42,750 nt of DNA, from contig NZ_PGFC01000009.1 of the NCBI RefSeq assembly GCF_002797875.1, positions 1-42,750 of the forward strand, given 5' to 3'. Shown piece by piece: positions 5,765 to 16,056 of the stretch (position 1 is its first letter; each line of letters begins with the position of its first letter). Both the position numbers and the translations under genes were made by a program. The stretch is from Pseudoscardovia suis. GTDB lineage: Bacteria; Actinomycetota; Actinomycetes; Actinomycetales; Bifidobacteriaceae. Under the pieces are notes generated by a model, which was not told the DNA's origin, made no database searches, and worked only from the letters and a program-made list of their open reading frames with translations.

Positions 5765-8700
5765 TCCTCTCCTCTCCTGTCCATGATGAAATCGGTGAAT
5801 GCGCGTGCGGCCGCTTCGGACTGATCGGGTGTTATCGGACACTGGCCGCCTTCCTTCAGCAGTGGCCAGGTGATCACAAGATACTTGGAATTCGTGTAGG
5901 TCTTCGTCAGGTCGAAGACCTTGCTGCGGGACCAGTAATTGCTGAAGGAATGATATCGCTTGAGGCGTCCGCTCGAATAGTATTCCCGCACCCCGTCGGC
6001 GAAACCGTGGTGAGTCCACTTGATCGAGGTATAGACATTGTATGAATCGGTGTCAGCGTACATGTCGTCCATTGAGAAGGTGGTGTCATCGCCGCCTATC
6101 AGGCCATAGAACGCGTCCCGGTAGCGGTTGACGAAGTCCTCCGATCCGATCTTGCCTGTCTTCACATATCTCTTGTATCCGTCCAGCATGAGCGTCTGCA
6201 GGTCCCCAGCCCAGCCAGCGAGGTTATCGAGATGGTATTCAGGCATGAAGGATTCCGCTAAGCCCTTGAAAGATGGGTCTTTCTCGAGTCTACCGGTATC
6301 GCCAATGCCGGTTTCGTATATGTACGCCGACAGCGTCGCGCCCCAATGGCGCAGGTCCACGGCATCGCCCTTCTCGTTCGCGTTGACGGACGTTGTCGAT
6401 TCGAAGTACGGCACCAGCCTCTTGCGGGTGTCCGACTGCTTCGCGTCCCAGTCCATGACGTAATCCTTGAAGCCATTGTCGACCGGTCCCCCGACGCCGG
6501 GCCATTTCGTGCCGCCCAGATAATTGGGGTTGAACTGCCTGACGAAGGAAGCGATGTACCAGTACTCGATGTCCGTGCCGTACTTCAGGATATCCTGGCC
6601 GATGCCGTTCGCCCGCGTATAGCTATAGGCGAGTTCCTCCAGCTGTCGCATTTTGTCGATGAAGTTGTCGTTCAGCTGGTAAGCCATCGGATGCGGGTCG
6701 ACGCCATCCGCGTCGAGATCCCTGTCCGTGTCCGCCTGGGTGGGGTCGGACACGTAGTTCACATAGGACGGCAGGCTAGGCCACGAGTACACGGCCGACG
6801 GGGTGCCGTTGCGCGCCAGCTTCTCCGACCAGGGGCGGATGTCGATGGTCGCCGTCGTGACCGAACCCCCGAGCTCGGCGATGTCACTGGCACCGTCCTT
6901 GTCCGTGTCGGTTCCGCTCCCCTCGCGCAACGGCGCCGCGAGACGGACCACCCGGGGCAGGAAGGTGCTGTCGGACGGACCGGCGCAATCGCCGAGCACG
7001 ATCCACTGCCCGCCGGCGACTTCATCGCGGATGGACTGGGCGACCTGGAGCAATTGTGACTGGAAGTCGCCGTTCAGGTCCGCAAAGATGCCGCCGGTGC
7101 CCTCCCACAGCGCCTCGTAATCGTCCTTGTGGGATTGCCCGGTGACGACGGACACATGCCACCCGGCGGCCTTGAGCCTGTCGGCGGCGTCCTGCATGCC
7201 GGCGAGCCCGTGGGAGTTGTCGGCCTTCGCGCCCGCGTCGGTGACCAGGACCACGAACCTCTCCGCACCGTCCCGCGCGTCGAGGTCCAGCACCTCGCCC
7301 AACGCATCGAGGGGCGTCTCGGGGTCGTCGCCGCCACCGTCCACGGTGAGCGCGTCAATGGCCTGCTTGAACCGCCCGAGGTCCGTGTACCAGGGGGACC
7401 CGTTGTCACGCGCGACCCTGGTGGAGTCCGGGCCGTCCGCGGTGGTGTCCCTGAAACTGACCAAGGCGAGGCTGGCGGAGACGTCGGCGCCGTCGATCCT
7501 GTCGACGAACCGGTCCACGTTGGCCTTCACGTTGCCGATGGCGCCTCCCATGCTGCTCGTCGTGTCTATGGCGAACACCACATCCGCCTGGCCTTTCACG
7601 TCCCATGTGGCGATCGTGGCGCCGGGCGCCCTCATGACCGGCGCCCTCGACAGGGACGGGGACGCGGGCGCATTCCCACCGACAGGCACCAGGCCGATCC
7701 CGCCGGCCCATTCGATGAAGTCCAGCACGAAGTAGTACCCTCCCTGCGTGATGGGCACGGTGAGAGTGCGCGCCGCCACGTCCCACCGGGCGTCCAGCGC
7801 CTCCGCCTGGCCGCCGTCCGAATGCATGACGAGCAGGCCGTTCGTGACGGTGCCGTCCGGAAGCGCATACTCATGCAGCGCGTACCCGTCGGACAACGCG
7901 AAGGAAAGCGTGCCCGAGCCGAACGAACCGTCCACCCGCGCCACGTCGCCCACGAAGCCGCGGGCGTCTCCCTTCAGCCACCCGTCGTACGCAGCGACCC
8001 TCACGCCCGCCACGTCCCGCGCCGCGCCCGTCACCTCGAGGGATGGCACGGCCAGGCTGGCGGCGTCCAGGAGCCGCGGTTCGATGCCGCCCACGGCGGA
8101 CGGGCCATCCGAATCCTCCGCACCCAGGGTGCGCGTCACCGTCGCCGACGCATCGCCCGTGCCATCCCCGTCCGAATCCGCCGCCAGCGGATCCAGGCCC
8201 AGCGCGGTCTCCGCGCCGTCCGGCAGGCCGTCACCGTCCGAATCCGCCGCCAGGGGATCCGTGCCCAACGTCACCTCGCGGGCATCGTCCAGGCCGTCCC
8301 CGTCGGAATCCGGCTCCAGGGGATCGGTGCCCAGCCCCTGTTCGCGCAGGCTCGACAGCCCATCGCCGTCCGGGTCCGCGTCGCCATCCGCGACCCCATC
8401 CGCATCGCTGTCCGCCGAAAGCGGATCCGTGCCGGACCTCCCCTGCTCGAACCCGTCCAGGAGACCATCCCCGTCGCTGTCCGCGACGGCACGGTCCGTG
8501 CCGGCCACCAGCTCCATGCAATCGGCCAGCCCGTCCCCGTCACTGTCCGACTCGCCATCGACCCACGCGCCGTCCCGATACCACATCGTGCCCTCGGCCT
8601 CCAAGCCCGGCTCCATGCGCGCGGGCACCTGGCTGGCGCCATCCGTGAACACCACCCGGGCACGCGAATACCGCTCGATCCGGTACGCCCACCAGCCGCC

Positions 8701-9561
8701 GCCCGCATCCGACATCGCCACCCCAGGCCACGCAGGCCCCGTGTCCGAATCCGACGCATAGTAATACACCCGCGGCTCGCCCCAGCCATCCGGCCGGCGG
8801 AACAACACCGTCACCCCCTCCGGACGCGACCCGGTCCACACGCCGCCCCGGTACCACGCCTCGCCCGACACCGCGAAACCCTCCTCCATCCGGGAAGGCA
8901 CCTGCCGCGACCCGCCGTCGCTGAACAACACCCTCAGCCCGTCGCCCGCGCCGAACACCGTCCTGCTCCACCAGCCGTCCCCGTCAGGGAACATGCGCGC
9001 GCCCGGCCACCCCGGCCCCGACGCACCCGACGAATCATACCAATACAGGCACACCCGGCCCCACGAATCCCAATCGAAGAAATGGACCGTCACCCCCTCC
9101 GGCTCGCTGCCATACACACGGCCGTCCACGACCCACGCGCTCCCGCCCGACAGCACGACCCCCGGCTCCCCCGCGCCAGGCCACTGCGACGCCCCGCCGT
9201 CGCTGAAAATCCCCCTCACGCTCCCATAACCGGGCACCTCGCACGAATACCAGCCGCCACCGCGCGCCTCCATCGCCACGCCCGGCCACGCCACCGGCCG
9301 CGCGTCATCCGCATACCAATAGAAGAACAGCGACTCCCAGCCATCCGAATCATAGAACCACACCGTCAGCGAACCATCGGACGAAGCCGAAGACGAAGCC
9401 GCCGGGGACCCCGAGCCGCCGGAACCATCCGCCTGCTCCGCCGCCGCGCCCGCCGCCCCGCACGACACCGCCACCGACAAAGCCACCAGGCACGCCAGCG
9501 CACGCAGCAACACGCCCCGCACGCCACGCAACCCACACGACCAGGAACCCCGACCCGTCAT
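5761..9561 (-). CDS. Large exported protein: CBM26-like modules, calcium-type repeats, VWA domain, unknown C-terminal domain
   Basis: A 1266-residue exported protein opening the operon. Residues 1-43 are a signal sequence; Cys34 in AVSC is a poor lipobox, so lipoprotein status is doubtful. A Ser/Gly linker precedes three related modules (about 65-150, 155-240, 248-335), each with W-E/G..(Y)WY, WPG...M, GGWW and VLFSDG-type motifs as in starch-binding CBM26. Residues 338-472 hold about six DSDGDGLxD repeats of the TSP3/EF-loop type, likely calcium-binding. A von Willebrand A domain (about 655-850) has an intact MIDAS: DTTSS at 666-670, Thr707 and Asp775 in VTDAG. A further DTDKDGASD and DADGVDP loop leads to an uncharacterised C-terminal domain (about 960-1266) with RHWGATLSAY and LAGWAGDLQTL. 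No LPxTG or C-terminal anchor is present. The ATG has GGGAGGAGG before it. Binding of starch-like glycans at the cell surface is an inference. Confidence 0.85.
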   Translation of the reverse strand: MTGRGSWSCGLRGVRGVLLRALACLVALSVAVSCGAAGAAAEQADGSGGSGSPAASSSASSDGSLTVWFYDSDGWESLFFYWYADDARPVAWPGVAMEARGGGWYSCEVPGYGSVRGIFSDGGASQWPGAGEPGVVLSGGSAWVVDGRVYGSEPEGVTVHFFDWDSWGRVCLYWYDSSGASGPGWPGARMFPDGDGWWSRTVFGAGDGLRVLFSDGGSRQVPSRMEEGFAVSGEAWYRGGVWTGSRPEGVTVLFRRPDGWGEPRVYYYASDSDTGPAWPGVAMSDAGGGWWAYRIERYSRARVVFTDGASQVPARMEPGLEAEGTMWYRDGAWVDGESDSDGDGLADCMELVAGTDRAVADSDGDGLLDGFEQGRSGTDPLSADSDADGVADGDADPDGDGLSSLREQGLGTDPLEPDSDGDGLDDAREVTLGTDPLAADSDGDGLPDGAETALGLDPLAADSDGDGTGDASATVTRTLGAEDSDGPSAVGGIEPRLLDAASLAVPSLEVTGAARDVAGVRVAAYDGWLKGDARGFVGDVARVDGSFGSGTLSFALSDGYALHEYALPDGTVTNGLLVMHSDGGQAEALDARWDVAARTLTVPITQGGYYFVLDFIEWAGGIGLVPVGGNAPASPSLSRAPVMRAPGATIATWDVKGQADVVFAIDTTSSMGGAIGNVKANVDRFVDRIDGADVSASLALVSFRDTTADGPDSTRVARDNGSPWYTDLGRFKQAIDALTVDGGGDDPETPLDALGEVLDLDARDGAERFVVLVTDAGAKADNSHGLAGMQDAADRLKAAGWHVSVVTGQSHKDDYEALWEGTGGIFADLNGDFQSQLLQVAQSIRDEVAGGQWIVLGDCAGPSDSTFLPRVVRLAAPLREGSGTDTDKDGASDIAELGGSVTTATIDIRPWSEKLARNGTPSAVYSWPSLPSYVNYVSDPTQADTDRDLDADGVDPHPMAYQLNDNFIDKMRQLEELAYSYTRANGIGQDILKYGTDIEYWYIASFVRQFNPNYLGGTKWPGVGGPVDNGFKDYVMDWDAKQSDTRKRLVPYFESTTSVNANEKGDAVDLRHWGATLSAYIYETGIGDTGRLEKDPSFKGLAESFMPEYHLDNLAGWAGDLQTLMLDGYKRYVKTGKIGSEDFVNRYRDAFYGLIGGDDTTFSMDDMYADTDSYNVYTSIKWTHHGFADGVREYYSSGRLKRYHSFSNYWSRSKVFDLTKTYTNSKYLVITWPLLKEGGQCPITPDQSEAAARAFTDFIMDRRGEE

Positions 9562-9967
9562 CGCGGTCCTCCTCCCGGGCCCGCTCCCAGGCCCCGTCCG
9601 ATCCCATCAGCCTCCCACGGCAGCAAGGCGACACCGCCCCGCCAACCACGAGTGCGACAAACATAACAAACACACGACCCACGACACGCCAACACACAAA
9701 ACCCACACACAACAATCACAAATCGCCACAAACTTCCCATGAGATACACGAACGCCCGCAGTATGAGGTGGGCTCACACCGCGGGCGGTTGGGGGTTGGG
9801 AATTATTGGAATCCTGCAATCAGGCAAGGGACAGAGCCGCTGGCGACCAAGTAACAGACCGGTGCCAGCAATGAGGCGACACCGACAGGTGACACGGACA
9901 GACCCTAGCTCAGAAGACGTCTCGGACAGACGGCTTAGACAGATAGCTCGTGGCTCGTGCAGCCCGC
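9562..9967. other. Intergenic region: G/T-rich leader of the large gene and 3' region of the crcB operon
   Basis: About 400 bp between the end of crcB2 and the start of the large exported-protein gene, both minus strand. The half nearest the large gene (about 9640-9730) is almost purely G/T on the transcribed strand, like the first 220 bases of the window. A shouldered hairpin is listed separately. No gene is seen. Confidence 0.5.
9753..9787 (-). terminator. Hairpin downstream of the purA-crcB operon
   Basis: CGCCCGC (9753-9759) pairs with GCGGGCG (9781-9787), and inside, GGTG (9767-9770) pairs with CACC (9777-9780), leaving a 7-nt bulge. The T content after the stem on the minus strand is modest, so the terminator assignment is tentative. 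Confidence 0.4.
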
Positions 9968-10339
9968 TTAGATGACGGCGTAGCCGGCGATGACGCACAG
10001 AAGCGGCACGATGACGCAGGTCGCCATGTAGGCGGCGGCGGTGCCGAGGCGTTCGCTCTTGAGCAGTGAGGTGATCTCGTTGATCGCCGTCGAGAAGGTC
10101 GACAGGCCGCCGCAGAAACCGGTGGCGAGCAGCAGCTTGGCGTCGGCACCCATCGCGCCATACGCCGCCATTGCGGCGAACATGCCGGCGAGGAAGCTGG
10201 CGATGGCGTTGATGAGCAGCGTGGTGAGCGGAAACGCCGCCTTGTAGGCACGCTTGATCTGCGTATCGATAGTGAAGCGGGTGACGGCGCCCAAGCCACC
10301 GAGCGCCGCGATGCCGAGAGCCAGAACGAAGGATGACAT
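9968..10339 (-). CDS. crcB: Fluoride exporter CrcB/Fluc, short subunit
   Basis: A 123-residue, four-helix fluoride channel subunit of the CrcB/Fluc family, which exports F- from the cytoplasm as a dual-topology dimer. Landmarks are GGLGAVTRF near the N-terminus, the conserved Asn in LLINAIASF of helix 2, and GFCGGLSTFSTAINE in helix 3 with the phenylalanine-box and sodium-site region. A GTG at 10342 is also in frame; ATG 10339 is preferred, as it overlaps the upstream stop (TGATG) and has GAGGTG before it. In many Gram-positives two unequal CrcB proteins form a heterodimer, and the adjacent second crcB gene fits that. No fluoride riboswitch was recognised nearby. Confidence 0.92.
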   Translation of the reverse strand: MSSFVLALGIAALGGLGAVTRFTIDTQIKRAYKAAFPLTTLLINAIASFLAGMFAAMAAYGAMGADAKLLLATGFCGGLSTFSTAINEITSLLKSERLGTAAAYMATCVIVPLLCVIAGYAVI

Positions 10340-11115
10340 CACTTCACCTCGCTTTCGGATGCATCAGAGCTTGCGGATGCATCAGGGCTTTCGGACGTAT
10401 CAGAATCAGCAGCATTGCCCACATCCATGGAAACGCCTGCGGAAACCGGCTCAGACGGCGCGTCAGCGACCGAGGAAGCGGAATCCGGCCCAGAATGCCC
10501 GGCAGCGGCCTTGGCACCCAGGGAAGCGCCCACTGCGGAGCCTGCGTAGGCAAGCAGCACGCCGACCACGTAGGTGAGCGCCACGTAGATGACGAACGCA
10601 ACGTTGGCGGGAATCGTGGGGCCGGCGCCCGTGGTAGTCACCACAATCGAGGTGCCGCCCACGCTCTGGGAAGCGGCGTCAGCGGCATCCTGCGCGACGC
10701 GCAGCTGGGTGAAGCCTTCCAGAGCGAACGTGGACATCGTCGACAGGCCGCCGCACAGGCCCATGCCGAGAGCGCGGTTCGTGCGCTCCTTGCGGCGAGC
10801 GCCCATCCATGACGCGGCGCCAAGATACGCCGCGACCGCCGCGTAGACGAACGCGGCAAGCATGTTGGCGGTGAAGGTGCCCCAGTAGAGCACCCCGCCC
10901 GCCGAGCCGTTTTGCGGCAGCGCGACCGACAGCGCGTAACGCAGCAGGGTGCCGACGAAGCCGCCGCAGAACACCGCGGCGTACACGCCCCAATCGGTCA
11001 GAGGATTGTAGGCAGGTGCGGGCGCTGGCACGGCGTGGTCATCGGCGGCCGGCTGAGCGGCATCGGCCGGTGCATAAGCGGCAGAATCCTTGTGCAAAGC
11101 TTCAGAATCCGCCAT
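10339..11115 (-). CDS. crcB: Fluoride exporter CrcB/Fluc, long subunit with hydrophilic tails
   Basis: A 258-residue CrcB/Fluc subunit. The channel core (about residues 46-190) has FCGGFVGTLLRYALS, the helix-2 Asn in FTANMLAAF, and GLCGGLSTMSTFALEGF. It is roughly twice the usual length. The extra parts are an N-terminal Ala/Asp/Pro-rich tail of about 40 residues and a C-terminal tail of about 60 acidic and serine residues. The latter is encoded at its end by 18-bp tandem units around 10356-10410, giving a six-residue SDASES-type repeat. Tails of this kind are not needed for transport and are probably cytoplasmic low-complexity additions. It starts five bases after the purA stop and overlaps the next crcB, so all three genes should share one transcript. 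With its neighbour it may form a heterodimeric pore. Confidence 0.9.
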   Translation of the reverse strand: MADSEALHKDSAAYAPADAAQPAADDHAVPAPAPAYNPLTDWGVYAAVFCGGFVGTLLRYALSVALPQNGSAGGVLYWGTFTANMLAAFVYAAVAAYLGAASWMGARRKERTNRALGMGLCGGLSTMSTFALEGFTQLRVAQDAADAASQSVGGTSIVVTTTGAGPTIPANVAFVIYVALTYVVGVLLAYAGSAVGASLGAKAAAGHSGPDSASSVADAPSEPVSAGVSMDVGNAADSDTSESPDASASSDASESEVK

Positions 11116-11120
11116 GCCGG

Positions 11121-12506
<1,386 letters not shown>

Positions 12507-12607
12507 TCACAGTGTGGAATCACCACATGGAAGCCCGGGAGGAACAGAGAAGAGGCAGAGATGGCAAGAAGGATGCGGAACAGTGACAGAACGGGGCGGG
12601 GCGGCGG

Positions 12608-12637
12608 GACGGTGACAGGAAAGACCTTGTCACCGTC
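12608..12637. terminator. Perfect hairpin between fba and purA
   Basis: GACGGTGACA (12608-12617) pairs perfectly with TGTCACCGTC (12628-12637) around a 10-nt loop. It begins nine bases past the fba stop codon, in the right place for fba termination on the minus strand. No T-run follows on either strand. Confidence 0.5.
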
Positions 12638-12645
12638 CAAATTCG

Positions 12646-13707
<1,062 letters not shown>

Positions 13708-13719
13708 GAATCTATTATC
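13708..13719 (-). promoter_or_regulatory. -10 hexamer for leaderless start of fba
   Basis: GATAAT (13714-13719, minus strand) is one base from TATAAT and ends six bases before the fba ATG. No ribosome-binding sequence lies between them. Confidence 0.55.
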
Positions 13720-13790
13720 GGACGCATTTCTGACGAATCCAACATCGCAACGCCGCGGTCTCCCTCAAACAATGCGCTCAAGCAATGCGG

Positions 13791-13821
13791 CAAAAAGAAA
13801 AGCCGACCACAATGGCCGGCT
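13791..13821 (-). terminator. Terminator of tRNA-Gly
   Basis: A stem with one mismatch (AGCCG..CC pairing with GG..CGGCT, 13801-13821) is followed on the minus strand by TTTTCTTTTTG. It begins six bases past the tRNA-Gly 3' end. Confidence 0.75.
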
Positions 13822-13826
13822 GATGG

Positions 13827-13897
13827 AGCGGGCGACGGGAGTCGAACCCGCCTCTGAAGCTTGGGAAGCTTCCATTCTACCGATGAACTACGCCCGC
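13827..13897 (-). tRNA. tRNA-Gly (anticodon CCC)
   Basis: A 71-nt cloverleaf without encoded CCA. The acceptor stem is GCGGGCG/CGCCCGC with discriminator T. The anticodon arm is GAAGC-TTCCCAA-GCTTC, placing CCC at 34-36. The T arm is GGCGGGTTCGACTCCCGTC-like. It reads GGG glycine codons. The adjacent T-tailed hairpin supports a single-gene transcript. Confidence 0.95.
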
Positions 13898-14002
13898 ATG
13901 GTAGTTGCGAAAAGTGAGTCTAGCACAGCCACCGGGATTGCGCATCTGGGAGAGGGCCAAATCCTTCTCCGATTCCGCAAAACGTCGCAGCCACACAGCC
14001 AG

Positions 14003-14034
14003 GCAACCTCAGCCTTTCGCAACCTCAGCCTTTC
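14003..14034. repeat. 16-bp tandem duplication
   Basis: GCAACCTCAGCCTTTC occurs twice head to tail (14003-14018 and 14019-14034), just beyond the stop codon of the lipoprotein gene. It looks like a simple slippage duplication in non-coding DNA. Confidence 0.85.
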
Positions 14035-14043
14035 GCAATCACA

Positions 14044-14700
14044 TCATTCGGAACTGCCGGAAGCGTCCGATGCAGAACCCGATGAGGCATATGCCGAGGC
14101 GCTCGAAGCGGCAGCGGAAGCCGAAGCGCTGGCGGAGGCGTTGGCTTCTTCCGTGGAGTATTCGCGGAAAATTTCAGCAGAGCTGGAATCCCCGCCATCA
14201 GGCAGGTAATACAGCCACGCGTACTTGGCCATGTCGGAATCCGAGAAACCTGCCTTCTGCACCGCGGCATAGATGTCAGAGAACGCATCCTTGGTCAATG
14301 CGCCCTGCGGCACATACGTGTAGGTCACGCTGGCGTCGGTGTCCCATGACATCGCGCTGCCATCGAGCTGCTTCAACGTGCCATCTTTGTAAAGCATCGA
14401 GTTGTAGAGCGACTCGCCCACGGCCTTGACGGTGACCGCGCAATCGCTCGCCACCGAAAGCGTGTAGGCCTTGCTGGTCTCCTGGATGTAGCTCGTGGGG
14501 ATGGTGGAGCAGGCATCGGTGGCAGGGGTTGTGGAACCGGTTGCGCTCAATGTCGCGGCGCTGATTGCCGATGTGCTTGAGTCTTGGGATCCGCACGCCG
14601 CAAGGCCGACCCCCGCCACAGCGAAAACCGAGAACGCAGCAGCGGCGCGGAATGCAGCGGTGCGTGCAGCGGTGCGAGAGAAATGAAAGTGACGGGACAT
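14044..14700 (-). CDS. Predicted lipoprotein of unknown function
   Basis: A 218-residue protein. A basic start (MSRHFHFSRTAARTAAFR) and a hydrophobic stretch end at the lipobox LAAC near residue 35, so the mature protein should be a lipid-anchored surface protein beginning CGSQDS. A Ser/Thr linker precedes a domain of about 120 residues with YKDGTLKQLDGS and VTYTYVPQGALTKDAF. The last 35 residues are almost only Ala and Ser. ATG 14700 is chosen over 14751 because GGGAGG lies before it and the signal peptide is then of normal size. The domain is not recognised. It somewhat resembles the outward domain of 2835-3512 (KDGTLKQL versus RNGKMQRVYL), a weak visual similarity only. Confidence 0.8.
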   Translation of the reverse strand: MSRHFHFSRTAARTAAFRAAAAFSVFAVAGVGLAACGSQDSSTSAISAATLSATGSTTPATDACSTIPTSYIQETSKAYTLSVASDCAVTVKAVGESLYNSMLYKDGTLKQLDGSAMSWDTDASVTYTYVPQGALTKDAFSDIYAAVQKAGFSDSDMAKYAWLYYLPDGGDSSSAEIFREYSTEEANASASASASAAASSASAYASSGSASDASGSSE

Positions 14701-14883
14701 GGCGCCTCCCTGTGCCGGCATTCCCCGCAGCGAGCGCACACACATTGCCATTGCGCTTCGGCGAGGAACGCATTGTGATTTCGATTCACCGCGATTTTAT
14801 AGCTGCTGCCTGAAAACATACTGCGAGTAGCACACTGCGAGTAGGCGCGGGAACAGGAGAGGGAACGCGCCTCCCCTGCGCAA

Positions 14884-15846
14884 TCAGCGCGACGAGTATT
14901 GAGAGTATTGCGCATACTGCTCGTATTGCGGAATTTGCGCGGATTCCGCTGCCGCACCATGCATCTCACGGTCCATTTGGCGCAACCGCGCGATGCGGTC
15001 GGATGTCGGCGGATGCGTGGAGAACAGCTTCTGCAAGCCTTCGGCACGGAACGGGTTTTCAATCATCATCGCGGCAGTGGTTTGCGTGCTGGACGTGACG
15101 GGAATGGTGTTGCCGGAATTCACCGAGCCTTCGATGCGTTGCAGCGCCGAGGCGAGCGCAGCGGGGTCCTCGGTCAGCTTCGAACCGTCTTCGTCTGCAT
15201 CGTATTCGCGGGTGCGCGAAATCGCCATTTGGATGAGCGACGCACCGATGGGCGCCAGGATGTAGGCGAGCAGCATACCCAGCGGGTTGACGCCGCGATC
15301 GTCATCATCGCGGTCGTTGCCGAAATACATGAGCGCGTAGCCCAGATAGGTGATGACCGTTGCCATGGATGACGCGATGGCGCCGGTGAGAATGTCGTGA
15401 TTGTAGACATGCATGAGTTCATGGCCAAGCACGCCGCGGATTTCGCGCCATGAGCAGATTTGCAAGATTCCCTGCGTGCAGCACACCGCCGCATGACGTT
15501 CATTGCGGCCGGTGGCGAAAGCATTGGGGCTCATTGTGGGAGCGATGTAGATGCGAGGCATGGGTTTGCCGGCCTTGGTGGACAGCTCTCGCACGATTTG
15601 GTACAGCTCCGGCGCCTCTTGTTCACTGACCGGCTGTGCGTGCATGGAAGCGAGCGCCAGCTTGTCAGAGAAGAAATAGCTGAAGAAATTCGTCCCCAGG
15701 CCAAGCAACAGATAAAAGACCAGCGTGTCTTCTGACGCTCCGGTGAACCACCAGATGAGCATGATGATGCCCCACATGAGCGCAAACAGCAGCGTGGTCT
15801 TGAGTCCGTTGAAGTGCCCGTGCACATGCATCGTTCCGTTTGACAT
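14884..15846 (-). CDS. htpX: Membrane zinc metalloprotease HtpX (M48 family)
   Basis: Integral membrane protease that degrades damaged or misfolded membrane proteins, usually induced by envelope or heat stress. The 320-residue protein has two N-terminal membrane segments (about 15-33 and 42-60), the zinc motif HELMH in VLGHELMHVYNHD, two further hydrophobic segments, and the third-ligand region REYDADEDG. The family N-terminus MSPNAFATG precedes the active site. The C-terminus ends with a short repetitive Gln-Tyr tail (QYEQYAQYSQY) not typical of the family. The ATG has no Shine-Dalgarno, but a TATCCT hexamer lies six bases upstream, so the message is probably leaderless. Confidence 0.95.
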   Translation of the reverse strand: MSNGTMHVHGHFNGLKTTLLFALMWGIIMLIWWFTGASEDTLVFYLLLGLGTNFFSYFFSDKLALASMHAQPVSEQEAPELYQIVRELSTKAGKPMPRIYIAPTMSPNAFATGRNERHAAVCCTQGILQICSWREIRGVLGHELMHVYNHDILTGAIASSMATVITYLGYALMYFGNDRDDDDRGVNPLGMLLAYILAPIGASLIQMAISRTREYDADEDGSKLTEDPAALASALQRIEGSVNSGNTIPVTSSTQTTAAMMIENPFRAEGLQKLFSTHPPTSDRIARLRQMDREMHGAAAESAQIPQYEQYAQYSQYSSR

Positions 15847-15858
15847 GTTCCAAGGATA
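15847..15858 (-). promoter_or_regulatory. -10 hexamer for leaderless start of htpX
   Basis: TATCCT (15853-15858, minus strand) fits TANNNT and is six bases from the ATG. No Shine-Dalgarno sequence is present. Confidence 0.5.
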
Positions 15859-15884
15859 CAGAGCGCGGTGTCCCGGCGCTAAAT

Positions 15885-15918
15885 TTCACTGCGCGCAAAC
15901 TTCACTGCGCGCAAACTT
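15885..15918. repeat. Short tandem repeat upstream of htpX
   Basis: The 16-bp unit TTCACTGCGCGCAAAC occurs twice in tandem, followed by a further degenerate TTCACC..CGCGCGCC stretch. It lies some 40-70 bp upstream of the htpX start, where a -35 region or regulator site could be. Confidence 0.7.
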
Positions 15919-15963
15919 CACCTTCACCGCGCGCCACCTTCATGCGCGATTGATTGCAGCCGC

Positions 15964-16023
15964 AAAAATGGTTTCGGCCCCCGCATGCGGGAACGCGGGG
16001 TTCCTATGCATACGAGGGCCGAA
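15964..16023 (-). terminator. Terminator of the ferredoxin-NADP reductase gene
   Basis: TTCGGCCC (15973-15980) pairs with GGGCCGAA (16016-16023). Inside, CCCCGC pairs with GCGGGG and CCCGCATGCGGG is itself palindromic. On the minus strand an ATTTTTG run follows. It lies just beyond the stop codon at 16057. Confidence 0.65.
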
Positions 16024-16056
16024 TCGCCGTCACCGTTTCAGTGGGCTGTATGGTTC

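Noticed and set aside
7129..9666. 845-codon open frame on the plus strand opposite the large exported protein
   Set aside because: It is the mirror of a very GC-rich gene; the translation is Arg/Pro/His-rich without any domain, and it has no ribosome-binding site.
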